Positions 7,724-15,857 are shown, numbered from the stretch's first letter. The stretch is 18,769 nt of DNA from CAYUIG01 sp964444685 (GCA_964444685.1 CAYUIG010000057.1:1-18769); one strand, 5' to 3'. A program made the numbers and translations. Notes: generated from the sequence alone by a model not told the origin.

Positions 7724-8143
7724 ATGGTCACGAGGGAAGACCTGGACAGCTATTTCATCCGCATGGACCTGGACCCGGAAGAGGTCGAGGAGAACATGTG
7801 GATGATCAAGTCCCCGCAGAACGGGGCGTCGATCATCGTTCATTACTCGCCGCCGCTGCTGGTGCTGCGCATCAAGGTGATGGACCTGCCGGAGGGCGAG
7901 GACGACCAGAAGCTGGGTTCGCTGTACCGGCGTCTGCTGGAGCTGAACGCCACGGACATCGTGCACGGCAGCTACGGCATCGACGAGAACGAGGTGGTCC
8001 TGTCGGACGCCCTCGAACTCGAGGATCTGGACTTCAGCGAGCTGCGCAGCTCCTACGAGAGTCTGCTCTTCGCCGTGACGAGCCACCTGCCGCAGCTGGC
8101 AGAGCTTGTCGATGGCGGGCGGCCCGTGGCACAGGGAGGGTGA
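7724..8143 (+). CDS. YbjN-domain protein
   Basis: An acidic 139-residue cytoplasmic protein without signal peptide or membrane segment. The pattern 'NMWMIKSPQNGASIIVHYSPPLLVLRIKV', then 'LGSLYRRLLELNATDIVHGSYGIDENEVVLSDALELEDLDFSEL', fits the YbjN / type III chaperone-like alpha-beta fold (small-molecule or peptide binding; in E. coli YbjN affects stress responses). No enzymatic motif is present. GGGGAG at about 7711-7716 precedes the ATG as ribosome site. Its stop lies five bases before the pspA-like start, and the pspA-like gene overlaps the AI-2E gene, so the three form an operon. Its likely job is to assist the envelope-stress partners, which is inference. The family call rests on motif memory. 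Confidence 0.7.
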   Translation: MVTREDLDSYFIRMDLDPEEVEENMWMIKSPQNGASIIVHYSPPLLVLRIKVMDLPEGEDDQKLGSLYRRLLELNATDIVHGSYGIDENEVVLSDALELEDLDFSELRSSYESLLFAVTSHLPQLAELVDGGRPVAQGG

Positions 8144-8148
8144 CGCCG

Positions 8149-8928
8149 ATGGGAATCTTCCAGAAGCTCTCGGCCCTGCTCCGCTCGAACATCAATGATG
8201 CGATCGCGCGGGCAGAAAACCCGGAGAAGATGCTGAACCAGGTGCTCATCGACATGCGCGAGCAGCTGGCGAAGGCGAAGCAGGAGGTCGCGGTCGCGAT
8301 CGCGGACGAGCGCAAGCTGCGGGCGCAGATGGAGGACGAGCAGAAGCTTGCGGGCGAGTGGGAGCACCGCGCGATGCTGGCCGTCCGCGAGAACCGCGAC
8401 GACCTCGCGAAGCAGGCGCTGCTGCGGCAGCAGGAGCACGCGGAGCGTGCGCTGTCGCTGGAGGAGACGTGGCAGCGTCAGCACGAGGAAACGGAGCGGC
8501 TGAAGGAAGCGCTGCGCCAGCTGAACGAGAAGATCGAGGAAGCGAAGCGCAAGAAGAACCTGCTGATCGCGAAGCAGAAGCGTGCGCAGGCGCAGAAGCG
8601 CATCCACGAGACGATGGCCGGGCTCAACGATCGGTCCGCGTTCGAGACGTTCGACCGGATGGCGGAGCGGATCGAGGAGACGGAGCGGCGCGCACTGGCG
8701 GCGGCGGAAGTGACCGAGGCGCTGTCGGGCGACTCGCTGGAACAGGAATTCCAGAGGCTCAAGCCGGCCGACCAGTCTGTGGAGTACCGGCTGCTCCAGC
8801 TGAAGGAGCGGATGGGCCTGCCGGCGCCCGGCTCGCAGCGCGCTGCACTGCCCGGCGGGCAGAAGTCGAATGAGGAGGAGGGCACGGTGCACGAGGCCGA
8901 GTACGAGGAGGAGCCCGAGACCGGATGA
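8149..8928 (+). CDS. PspA/IM30 (ESCRT-III-like) family protein
   Basis: PspA/IM30 proteins polymerise on the inner face of the cytoplasmic membrane and help keep it sealed under stress. The 259-residue protein begins 'MGIFQKLSALLRSNINDAI', with the amphipathic first helix and the 'ENPEKMLNQVLIDM' segment typical of the family, then a long coiled coil (about 25-185) rich in Glu, Lys, Arg and Gln. The central helix pairs include 'RENRDDLAKQALLRQQE'. Typical PspA ends near residue 222; here a flexible tail from about 225 onward ends in acidic residues ('NEEEG', 'EYEEEPE'). The ATG follows the ybjN-like stop by five bases, and AGGGAGGG at 8133-8140 is its ribosome site. The stop overlaps the next start in ATGA. 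No pspF-type regulator is near. Confidence 0.9.
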   Translation: MGIFQKLSALLRSNINDAIARAENPEKMLNQVLIDMREQLAKAKQEVAVAIADERKLRAQMEDEQKLAGEWEHRAMLAVRENRDDLAKQALLRQQEHAERALSLEETWQRQHEETERLKEALRQLNEKIEEAKRKKNLLIAKQKRAQAQKRIHETMAGLNDRSAFETFDRMAERIEETERRALAAAEVTEALSGDSLEQEFQRLKPADQSVEYRLLQLKERMGLPAPGSQRAALPGGQKSNEEEGTVHEAEYEEEPETG

Positions 8929-10076
8929 ACCGCCGGCCGTATGCGACGCTGATCGCCACGCTCTTCGCGCTGCTGCTGCTCTATTTCCTGTACAGCATCG
9001 CGGAGATCCTGCTGCTGCTGTTCATCTCCATCCTCTTTTCCATCTATCTCGGCGGCATCACCGAAGCGCTGCAAAGGCGCTTCGGTGTGCCGCGCGCGAT
9101 CGGGCTGACCGCGGCACTGCTCATCACGCTCATCGGTACGGCGGGCATCGGCCTGCTCATCGTGCCGCCGCTGATCTCACAGACGCAGGACCTGCTCGAG
9201 TCGCTGCCACTGCTGGTCGCAACGTGGGAACGCGAGCTGACGGCGCTGGCGGCGCGGTCGGAGTTCGCGTCGCTGGTACTCGGTGAGCGGACGGCAGGGG
9301 AGAGCTACATCACCGGCATCGTCGGGGAGGTGGGCGGCTACTTCCGCGGCGCGGTGCCGTACGTCGTCGGGACCGTGCAGACGACGATCCACGTGATCAG
9401 CGTACTGATCATGGGGCTGTACCTCGCGCTGCGGCCGTCGCTCTACCGCGAGGGGTTCATCCAGCTCGCACCGCCCATCCATCGCGAACTGGTGCGCGAC
9501 ATCCTGAGCGATCTCGGCCGTACGCTGCGCGCGTGGATCGGCGGCCAGCTGCTGGCCATGCTGGTGCTGGGCGTGCTCACCTGGATCGGCCTCGAGCTGC
9601 TGCGCGTCCCCTACGCCCTTGCCTTCGGCGTGTTCACGGGCGCGGTCGCGATCGTGCCGTTCTTCGGCACACTCGTGTCGACGATCCTGCCCGCAATCTT
9701 CGTGATCGGTACGGGCGGCGTCGGCCACTTCTTCCTCGTCATTCTGCTCGGTGTGGTCGTGCACATCATCGAGGCGAACATCGTCGCGCCGATGATCATG
9801 GAGCGGCAGGTCCACCTGCCGCCTGTACTGTCCATCCTGTCCGTGCTCATCATGGCCCACCTGCTGCACGTGGTCGGGCTGCTCGTCGCCGTACCGGTGC
9901 TGGCCACGGTGATGGTGGTGGTGCGACGCGTGTATGTGCACCGCGTGCTGGAAGGGAAGGGATTCCGCAGAGCCGTGCGGGACCGCCCGATGGAGCTGAA
10001 GCTGCCCGGCGAGGGAGCGGTGCTGGTGCACCCGGCCGGGCAGGAGCGCGTTCTGCCCGCCGCGCTCGAAAACTAG
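8925..10076 (+). CDS. AI-2E family transporter-like membrane protein
   Basis: A 383-residue polytopic inner-membrane protein of the AI-2E/PerM family, whose members export small molecules or act as Na+/H+ antiporters; the substrate here is unknown. Hydrophobic segments lie near residues 8-24, 26-44, 60-82, 146-167, 208-230, 235-260, 270-292 and 305-335, with the usual large soluble loop after the third. Family hallmarks are 'VPFFGTLVSTILPAIF' and the C-terminal 'APMIMERQVHLPPVLSILSV' then 'GLLVAVPVLATVMVVVRRVY'. A basic cytoplasmic tail of about 45 residues follows. The ATG overlaps the pspA-like stop by four bases, so synthesis is probably coupled. The stop shares the palindrome CTAG with the convergent antiporter gene. 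Confidence 0.9.
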   Translation: MNRRPYATLIATLFALLLLYFLYSIAEILLLLFISILFSIYLGGITEALQRRFGVPRAIGLTAALLITLIGTAGIGLLIVPPLISQTQDLLESLPLLVATWERELTALAARSEFASLVLGERTAGESYITGIVGEVGGYFRGAVPYVVGTVQTTIHVISVLIMGLYLALRPSLYREGFIQLAPPIHRELVRDILSDLGRTLRAWIGGQLLAMLVLGVLTWIGLELLRVPYALAFGVFTGAVAIVPFFGTLVSTILPAIFVIGTGGVGHFFLVILLGVVVHIIEANIVAPMIMERQVHLPPVLSILSVLIMAHLLHVVGLLVAVPVLATVMVVVRRVYVHRVLEGKGFRRAVRDRPMELKLPGEGAVLVHPAGQERVLPAALEN

Positions 10077-11485
10077 ATCAACGCCCCTGCAACTGCGAAC
10101 GCCACGATCGCTGCGGCTCCCGCCAGCAGCGTATAGGGGAGCTGCGTGCGTACATGATCGATGTGATCGGTCGCCGCAGCCATGGATGAGATGATGGTCG
10201 TATCGCTGATGGGCGAAGCGTGGTCGCCGAACACACCGCCCGACAGCGCTGCTGCGACGAAGGGCGCGGGCGGCAGTCCCAGCGCCATGGCCGCGGGTAC
10301 GGCGATCGGCAGCATGATGGCGAAGGTCCCCCAGCTCGTACCGGTAGCGAAGGCTGTGAAGCCCGCCACGATAAAAACGAGGGGGAGGAACAGCACGACC
10401 GGCAGGCGTTCGCGCGTGACCTCTGCGACGTAGGCGCCGGTACCCAGCTCGTTGGCCACATCAGCGAGCGCGAGAGCGAGGAGGAGTACGAGGGCGAGGC
10501 CGACGAGGCCGCCCGCGCCCTTGAGTCCCAGGCGCGTTAGCTCATCGACAGTGTACGCGCGCTGCGCCAGCAGCAGGACCCATGCGACCGCCACCCCGAA
10601 CAGCACCGCCCACAGCACGCTCGTCGATCCGGAGCCCGCGCGCAGGTCGCCGTTGCCGGTGATCCAGAGTGCGATCGGCATCGCGAGCACCATCGCACCG
10701 ATGGGCAGCAGCATGTTGCGGGCGCGTGGCGGGATCTTCGTCGTGCCCTGCGGTGCGATGAGGTCCGGGTCGATCAGCGGCGTCGCGCCCGGCCACAGCA
10801 GCTCGCCACCTTGCGTGCGCTTCTCGGCGGCGCGCATCGGCCCGATCGCGAAGCCCGTGAACGCCACGGTGCCGGCGAGCAGCACGGCGGCGATCGCGTA
10901 GAAGTTGACGGGAATGCTGGCGACGAATACGCCGAGCGGGTCCGGCGTGCCGAGCTCGCCGAGGATTCCTAGCACGTACGCGCCCCACGCATTGAGCGGG
11001 ATGAGAATGCAGATGGGCGCCGAAGTCGAGTCGATGATGTAGGCGAGCTTCTCGCGCGAGATGCGGAAGCGGTCGTAGAGCGGGCGTCCGATCGCGCCAG
11101 CCACGAGCACGGTGATGTTCGACTCGATGAAGATGATGCAGCCGATGATGAAGGGCAGCAGGCGTGCGCGCCGGGGCGAATCCACGAGGTTGCGCTCCTC
11201 GAGCCGTGCGACGAATCCGCGCACGCCGTTCGAGGCCTCGACCGTCGCGATGAGCGCGCCGATCACGAGGGTGAAGAGCAGCACCTTCGCGTTGCCGGGT
11301 TCGCCGAGCACGGCCACGGTCTCCTCGATGGCGTGGGCGGCGCCGGCGAACGGGTTCCAGCCCGCGAGGATCGTCCAGCCGAGCAGGATGCCCGCGGCGA
11401 GGGAGAGGTAGACCTGGCGCGTCGCGATCGCGAGCCCGATCGCAAGCAGCGGGGGCAGCAGCGAGAGCCAGCCCGGCTCGATCAT
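10073..11485 (-). CDS. NhaC-type Na+/H+ antiporter
   Basis: A 470-residue inner-membrane carrier with about eleven hydrophobic segments, expected to swap cytoplasmic Na+ for external H+ (some relatives carry organic acids or amino acids). Seen: 'FIESNITVLVAGAIGRPLYD' (about 119-138), 'GFTAFATGTSWGTFAIMLPI' near 380, and the diagnostic 'GDHASPISDTTIISS' from residue 420 followed by 'DHIDHVRTQLPY'. These are NhaC-family signatures. GAGG a few bases upstream of the ATG serves as ribosome site. The gene lies 67 bases downstream of the namZ-like gene on the same strand, so co-transcription is possible but not shown. It converges on the AI-2E gene with overlapping stops and no room for a terminator between them. 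Confidence 0.93.
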   Translation of the reverse strand: MIEPGWLSLLPPLLAIGLAIATRQVYLSLAAGILLGWTILAGWNPFAGAAHAIEETVAVLGEPGNAKVLLFTLVIGALIATVEASNGVRGFVARLEERNLVDSPRRARLLPFIIGCIIFIESNITVLVAGAIGRPLYDRFRISREKLAYIIDSTSAPICILIPLNAWGAYVLGILGELGTPDPLGVFVASIPVNFYAIAAVLLAGTVAFTGFAIGPMRAAEKRTQGGELLWPGATPLIDPDLIAPQGTTKIPPRARNMLLPIGAMVLAMPIALWITGNGDLRAGSGSTSVLWAVLFGVAVAWVLLLAQRAYTVDELTRLGLKGAGGLVGLALVLLLALALADVANELGTGAYVAEVTRERLPVVLFLPLVFIVAGFTAFATGTSWGTFAIMLPIAVPAAMALGLPPAPFVAAALSGGVFGDHASPISDTTIISSMAAATDHIDHVRTQLPYTLLAGAAAIVAFAVAGALI

Positions 11486-11502
11486 GTATCCTCGTGGTCG
11501 AG

Positions 11503-11531
11503 TGCGCGAAGGCGCCGAACGTATTCGCGCA
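11503..11531 (-). other. Inverted repeat between the namZ-like and antiporter genes
   Basis: TGCGCGAA and TTCGCGCA form a perfect eight-base inverted repeat with a 13-base spacer, in the 67-base gap between the two leftward genes. It could be a weak attenuator, an mRNA-processing stem or an operator for the antiporter gene. No T-run follows. Confidence 0.35.
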
Positions 11532-11552
11532 GCCGCGATCCGGCAACTGCGA

Positions 11553-12818
11553 TCAGTCGCGGTAGAGGAGCGCCTCCTGTCGCGACGCCTCGAACGCCGC
11601 GCGCTGCGCCGCCCAGTCCGCCGTCAGCACGTTCACGTCGTCGCCGGCGAGGATCCCCTCGCGTAGCCGCGTGGTCCCGGCCAGCCTGTCGAAGTGCGCT
11701 TCACGGAACGTCAGCGAATCCGGATGCATGCGCCGGATCTCGACGAGCGCGGCCACGGCGGCGATCGTCGGGTCGTATGCATCGCGATCCGTCGCGACGA
11801 ACCGGATCCCCTGCACGACCTCGCCGCCGTACTTGTTGTCGCCGGGAGACTGGGGGGTGAATGTGACCGCCTCGAAGCGGGTCCCCGGCAGTGAGCGGGC
11901 ATTGAGCGCGGCCACGACGGAGTCGGCATTCAGCCAGGGCGCGCCGATGTGCTGGAACGCGGCGGCCGTGCCGCGTCCGACCGAGAGGTTGGTGCCCTCG
12001 AAGAGGCAGGTGCCCGGATAGTGCAGCGCACTCTCGAGCGTGGGCATGTTGGGTGAAGGCGGGCGCCAGGCGAGGCGGGTGTCGTCGAAGAGCATGTCGC
12101 GCTGCCAGCCCTCCATGGGCACGACCGTGAGATCGGCGCCGATGCCGCGGGTGCGGTTGGCCCAGCGGGCCAGCTCACCGACGGTGAGGCCGTGGCGCAT
12201 GGGCACGGGGTGCAGGCCGACGTACGTGAGGTGCGCCTCCTCCTGTACGTTGCCCTGCACGTGCACGCCATCGATGGGATTGGGGCGGTCCAGCACGACG
12301 AACACCTTGCCCTGTTCGGCCGCCGCCTGCATGGCGAGCGTCATCAGCCACTGGTACGTATAGTAGCGTGTGCCGATCTCCTGGATGTCGAACACCAGCG
12401 CATCGATGTCGGCGAGCTCCTCGGCCGTCGGCGTGCGTGTGTCGTCATACAGCGAGATGATCGGGAGTCCCGTAATGGAGTCGATGCCGCTCTGGATGCG
12501 TTCACCCGCTTCGGCCGCGCCGCGGATGCCGTGCTCGGGCGCGAAGAGCGCCACGAGCTGCACGCCGTCGAGTGAGGCCAGCACATCGATGGTGCTGCGC
12601 CCGTCCGCTGCGACGCCTGTGTGGTTGGTGATGAGGCCGACACGCAGGCCGGCGAGCCGACCGGGCCCGCTCTCCGCGAGGACGTCGACGCCCGTCCGGA
12701 CGGCCGTCTGGCCGTTGCCCGAGGCCGTGCCGCACGCGGCCGCGAGGAGCAGGAGGAGCGTGCCGGTGTACTGGACGCGGGTCCGGCTGCACCCTGGTTC
12801 CCGAACGATGCGATCCAT
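11553..12818 (-). CDS. NamZ-like exo-beta-N-acetylmuramidase lipoprotein (DUF1343, GH171)
   Basis: A 421-residue protein of the DUF1343 family. In Bacillus subtilis the family member NamZ releases MurNAc from the non-reducing ends of peptidoglycan fragments. Seen: 'GLITNHTG' (61-68), 'LFAPEHGIRG' (91-100; E95 sits where I recall the proposed catalytic Glu), 'DIQEIGTRYYTY' (144-155), 'VLDRPNPI' (175-182), 'GLTVGELARWAN', and 'PNMPTLESALHYPGTCLFEG', all conserved family blocks. The N-terminus has a long basic stretch, then LLLLLAAAC with C29 as a likely lipidation site, so the enzyme should sit in an envelope membrane. ATG 12818 is the only reasonable start; it overlaps the divergent gene's ATG by two bases. 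The neighbouring GH3/serine-hydrolase fusion supports a salvage role. Confidence 0.9.
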   Translation of the reverse strand: MDRIVREPGCSRTRVQYTGTLLLLLAAACGTASGNGQTAVRTGVDVLAESGPGRLAGLRVGLITNHTGVAADGRSTIDVLASLDGVQLVALFAPEHGIRGAAEAGERIQSGIDSITGLPIISLYDDTRTPTAEELADIDALVFDIQEIGTRYYTYQWLMTLAMQAAAEQGKVFVVLDRPNPIDGVHVQGNVQEEAHLTYVGLHPVPMRHGLTVGELARWANRTRGIGADLTVVPMEGWQRDMLFDDTRLAWRPPSPNMPTLESALHYPGTCLFEGTNLSVGRGTAAAFQHIGAPWLNADSVVAALNARSLPGTRFEAVTFTPQSPGDNKYGGEVVQGIRFVATDRDAYDPTIAAVAALVEIRRMHPDSLTFREAHFDRLAGTTRLREGILAGDDVNVLTADWAAQRAAFEASRQEALLYRD

Positions 12819-12819
12819 G
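12816..12819. promoter_or_regulatory. Overlapping divergent start codons (CATG)
   Basis: The leftward namZ-like ATG (12818-12816) and the rightward fusion ATG (12817-12819) share two bases. No intergenic space exists, and no ribosome site is visible before either start. Each promoter must lie within the other gene's first codons, or one transcript must come from further away. Confidence 0.6.
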
Positions 12820-15786
12820 CGCTTTCCTCTCGTGCTCGGCCTGATGTTCGTCGCCGCCTGTGGCGGAACCGCGGCGCCCCCGTCTGCGCCTGCGCCCCAG
12901 CCGGTCGCGATCGACCGCGACTGGGTGAACGAAACGCTCGAGCGCCTCACGCTGCGCGAAAAAGCCGCACAGCTCGTGGTGCCGCGCATTCCCGGCGCCT
13001 ACCTCCCGTTCGAAAGCGACGCGTTCGAGCGCGTGCGCGGCTGGGTCGAGCGTGAGAAGATCGGCGGCGTGATCGTCACGCTCGGTCCGCCGGTCGCGAT
13101 GGCCACGAAGCTGAACGTGCTGCAGCGGCTCGCGGACGTGCCGCTGCTCGTCACGGCCGACATGGAGCACGGCCCCGGCCAGATCCTGAACGGCGGCGTG
13201 ATCCTGCCGTACGGGCTGGACAACGGCTCGGGCACGCGCTTCCCGCCGCTCATGGCGCTGGGCGCCACGGGCGACACGTCGCTGGCGTACGCGCTCGGCC
13301 GCATCACCGCGCTCGAGGGGCGGGCCGCGGGCGTGCACGTCACGTTCGCGCCCGTCGTCGACGTGAACAATAATCCCGACAACCCGATCATCAACACGCG
13401 CAGCTACGGCGCGGACCCGGATCTCGTGGCGCGCATGGCCGCGGCGCACGTGCGCGGGATCCAGGACCACGGCATGATCGCCACGGCGAAGCACTTTCCC
13501 GGCCATGGCGACACGGGCACGGACTCGCACATCGAGCTGCCCGTGATCACGGTCGATGCCGCGCGTGCCGACTCGGTCGAGCTGATGCCGTACCGCGCGG
13601 CGATCGACGCCGGCGTGGGCGCGGTCATGAGCGCGCACATCGCATTCCCCGCGCTCACCCGCGACACGGTGCCCGCGACGCTGTCCCGCGCGATCCTGAC
13701 CGGACTGCTGCGCGAAGACCTCGGCTTCAACGGCCTCGTGTACACCGATGCCATGGACATGGGCGCGATCGTCCGCCGCTGGGGCAACACGAGCGCGCCG
13801 GTGATGGCGCTCCAGGCCGGCGCCGATCTCCTTCTCCAGGTCATGCCGAACGATGTGCCGCTCGTGATCGATGAAGTCGTGGCCGCGGTGCGCGACGGCC
13901 GGCTGAGCGAGGCGCGACTGGATGCGTCGGTGCGCCGGCTGCTGGAAGCGAAGGCGCGGCTCGGGCTCAACGAGGAGCGGCTCGTGGATGTGGAAGCGCT
14001 CGCGAGCGTCGTGGGCGCGCGGTCGCATGTGGCGTGGGCGGATGAAGTGGCGCAGCGTTCGATCACGCTGGTTCGTGACCGGCAGCGGCTGGTGCCGATG
14101 CGCGCACGCCGGGTGCTGTCCATCGCATACACCGACGACATCGATCCCTTCGCGGGCCGCACCTTCCATCGCACACTGGCGGAGCGGCTCGGCGGACTGC
14201 GCACGATGCTGCTCGACCGCGAGCACGTGGCGGCGGAGTACACACGCATCCGCGCGATGGCGGACAGCGCGGACATCGTCGTGTTCGCGCCGTTCATTCG
14301 CGTAACGGCAGGGAAGGCCGGTCTCGCGTTGCCGACGTCGCTCGCCGCACTCATCGACAGCCTTGCGACGGTGCGTCCGACGGTCGCCGTGTCCTTCGGG
14401 AATCCGTACGTGCTCGCGCAGCTCCCGTCCGTGAGCAGCTACGTGCTCGCGTGGGGCCAGTGGGATGCGCCGCAGCGTGCGGCCGCACTCGCGCTCACCG
14501 GTCGCGCCGCGATCACGGGGCGGCTGCCGATTCCGCTTCCGGGCGAGGCAATGATCGGCGATGGGCTCACGGTGCTGCCCGACACGGCGCGCGCGATTCC
14601 GTCGTCGCCGCTGCGCAACGGCAGCGCGGGCGCACGGCCTTCGCTGCCTCTCGTCGAACCCGCGATGGCGGGAATGGATGCACGGCTCGGCGCGGTGGTG
14701 GATTCGATCGTTCTGACCGCGCTGACCGAGGGTGCGGCGCCCGGCGCCGCGGTCGCCGTCGGACGTGATGGCCGCATCGTACACCTGGAGGGCTACGGCA
14801 CGCTGGACCGGAGCGGCGCACGCGTCACGGACTCCACGATCTACGATCTCGCGTCGCTCACGAAAGTCGTGGCGACGACGACGGCCCTCATGATGCTCGT
14901 GGATGACGGCCTCATCGCACTCGACGATCCGGTGTCCAGGCACATTCCCGAGTGGACGGGCGATGCGGCGAAGATGCGGGTGACGATACGACAGCTGCTC
15001 ACGCACGAGGGAGGACTCGCCGCGTTCGCGCCGCTCTGGCGGCGCTACCGCGGCACGCGGCCGTACATCGCGCACATCGCTGCGCTGCCGCTAGAGTACG
15101 CGCCGGGCACACGCACGGTCTACAGCGACTTCGGTGCGATCATGCTGGGTGCGATCGTGGAGCGTGTGAGCGGCCGGCGGCTCGATGAGTTCGCGCAGCA
15201 GCGCATCTTCGGACCGCTCGGCATGCGGGACACGGGCTTCAACCCGATCTGGTGGGTGGATTCCGGGACGAACGGCCTTTCCGATGACGACGCGGCCGAA
15301 GCGGCGCTGCTCGCGCGCATCGCCCCGACCGAGGTGGACACGCTGTTCCGGGAGCGGCTCGTGCGCGGCAACGTGCACGACGAGAACGCGTACGCCATGG
15401 GCGGCGTGGCGGGTCACGCGGGGCTGTTCTCATCGGCCCGCGACCTCGCGGTGTTCGCCCAACTCATGCTGGGGGAAGGGGAGGTCGGTGGCGTGCGGCT
15501 GATTCGCGCGGAGACGGTGCGTGCGTTCACGCGCCGGCAGTCCGAGCGCTCCTCGCGGGCGCTGGGCTGGGACACGCCGGCTCCGCGTTCCTCGGCCGGG
15601 GACCACCTGTCGGCCGGGTCGTTCGGGCACACCGGGTTTACCGGGACCAGCCTCTGGATCGACCCGGAACGGCGGATCTTCGTGATCCTGCTGGCCAACC
15701 GGGTGTATCCCAGCCGGGACAACCAGCGCCACATCCCGTTGCGCCGGGCGCTGGCCGACGCGGTGGCTCTGGCCGTGCAGAACTGA
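12817..15786 (+). CDS. NagZ-like GH3 glycosidase fused to AmiE/beta-lactamase-type serine hydrolase, lipoprotein
   Basis: A 989-residue two-enzyme protein. Residues 1-15 are a short lipoprotein signal (FVAAC, C15); ATG 12808 would add three residues. Residues about 33-370 are a GH3 domain of NagZ type, which removes GlcNAc from cell-wall fragments: 'KHFPGHGDTGTDSH' (225-238, with the family's catalytic His) and nucleophile D311 in 'VYTDAMDMGAI'. A GH3 C-terminal-like domain follows to about 580. Residues about 615-985 are a penicillin-binding/beta-lactamase fold: S680 and K683 in 'SLTK', Y769 in 'YSDFG', and 'HTG' at 938-940 in place of KTG. In B. subtilis the equivalent separate proteins NagZ and AmiE act after NamZ, AmiE cutting MurNAc from the peptide. 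GH3/serine-hydrolase fusions exist elsewhere; the substrate here is inferred. Confidence 0.92.
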   Translation: MRFPLVLGLMFVAACGGTAAPPSAPAPQPVAIDRDWVNETLERLTLREKAAQLVVPRIPGAYLPFESDAFERVRGWVEREKIGGVIVTLGPPVAMATKLNVLQRLADVPLLVTADMEHGPGQILNGGVILPYGLDNGSGTRFPPLMALGATGDTSLAYALGRITALEGRAAGVHVTFAPVVDVNNNPDNPIINTRSYGADPDLVARMAAAHVRGIQDHGMIATAKHFPGHGDTGTDSHIELPVITVDAARADSVELMPYRAAIDAGVGAVMSAHIAFPALTRDTVPATLSRAILTGLLREDLGFNGLVYTDAMDMGAIVRRWGNTSAPVMALQAGADLLLQVMPNDVPLVIDEVVAAVRDGRLSEARLDASVRRLLEAKARLGLNEERLVDVEALASVVGARSHVAWADEVAQRSITLVRDRQRLVPMRARRVLSIAYTDDIDPFAGRTFHRTLAERLGGLRTMLLDREHVAAEYTRIRAMADSADIVVFAPFIRVTAGKAGLALPTSLAALIDSLATVRPTVAVSFGNPYVLAQLPSVSSYVLAWGQWDAPQRAAALALTGRAAITGRLPIPLPGEAMIGDGLTVLPDTARAIPSSPLRNGSAGARPSLPLVEPAMAGMDARLGAVVDSIVLTALTEGAAPGAAVAVGRDGRIVHLEGYGTLDRSGARVTDSTIYDLASLTKVVATTTALMMLVDDGLIALDDPVSRHIPEWTGDAAKMRVTIRQLLTHEGGLAAFAPLWRRYRGTRPYIAHIAALPLEYAPGTRTVYSDFGAIMLGAIVERVSGRRLDEFAQQRIFGPLGMRDTGFNPIWWVDSGTNGLSDDDAAEAALLARIAPTEVDTLFRERLVRGNVHDENAYAMGGVAGHAGLFSSARDLAVFAQLMLGEGEVGGVRLIRAETVRAFTRRQSERSSRALGWDTPAPRSSAGDHLSAGSFGHTGFTGTSLWIDPERRIFVILLANRVYPSRDNQRHIPLRRALADAVALAVQN

Positions 15787-15817
15787 CCCCCTGTATGCAT
15801 CCGGGGGCCCTGCGCGT

Positions 15818-15823
15818 TATATT
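15818..15823 (+). promoter_or_regulatory. Possible -10 box for the 57-residue peptide gene
   Basis: TATATT lies in an A/T-rich patch (TTATATTTA) unusual for this GC-rich window, 34 bases before the start codon. No good -35 hexamer is seen upstream. The strong local drop in GC and the following ribosome site make a promoter plausible. Confidence 0.35.
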
Positions 15824-15843
15824 TACAGGGTTGGGTTACCGTC

Positions 15844-15853
15844 AGGAGGAGGT
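15844..15853 (+). promoter_or_regulatory. Strong ribosome binding site (decides start at 15858)
   Basis: AGGAGGAGGT, an extended Shine-Dalgarno match, lies four bases before ATG 15858 (eight if only the first AGGAGG pairs). It is the strongest ribosome site I noticed in the window and selects this ATG over the in-frame ATG at 15795. Confidence 0.75.
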
Positions 15854-15857
15854 AGCG

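Noticed and set aside
12820..12989. N-terminal extension of the namZ-like gene
   Set aside because: The extension lies wholly inside the divergent fusion gene and would bury the lipoprotein signal; ATG 12818 fits a lipoprotein.
12502..15075. Very long open frame (about 857 codons) antisense to the GH3/serine-hydrolase fusion
   Set aside because: It is rich in Arg/His/Ala with no recognisable domain; such frames arise opposite GC-rich genes. The sense strand encodes two clear enzyme domains.
15787..15807. CCCCC/GGGGG inverted repeat after the fusion gene
   Set aside because: Five-base stem with an 11-base loop; weak and likely by chance in this composition.
15795..15857. Upstream ATG for the small exported peptide
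   Set aside because: It would put 21 residues before the signal peptide and overlap the -10 box and ribosome site; ATG 15858 follows AGGAGGAGGT.
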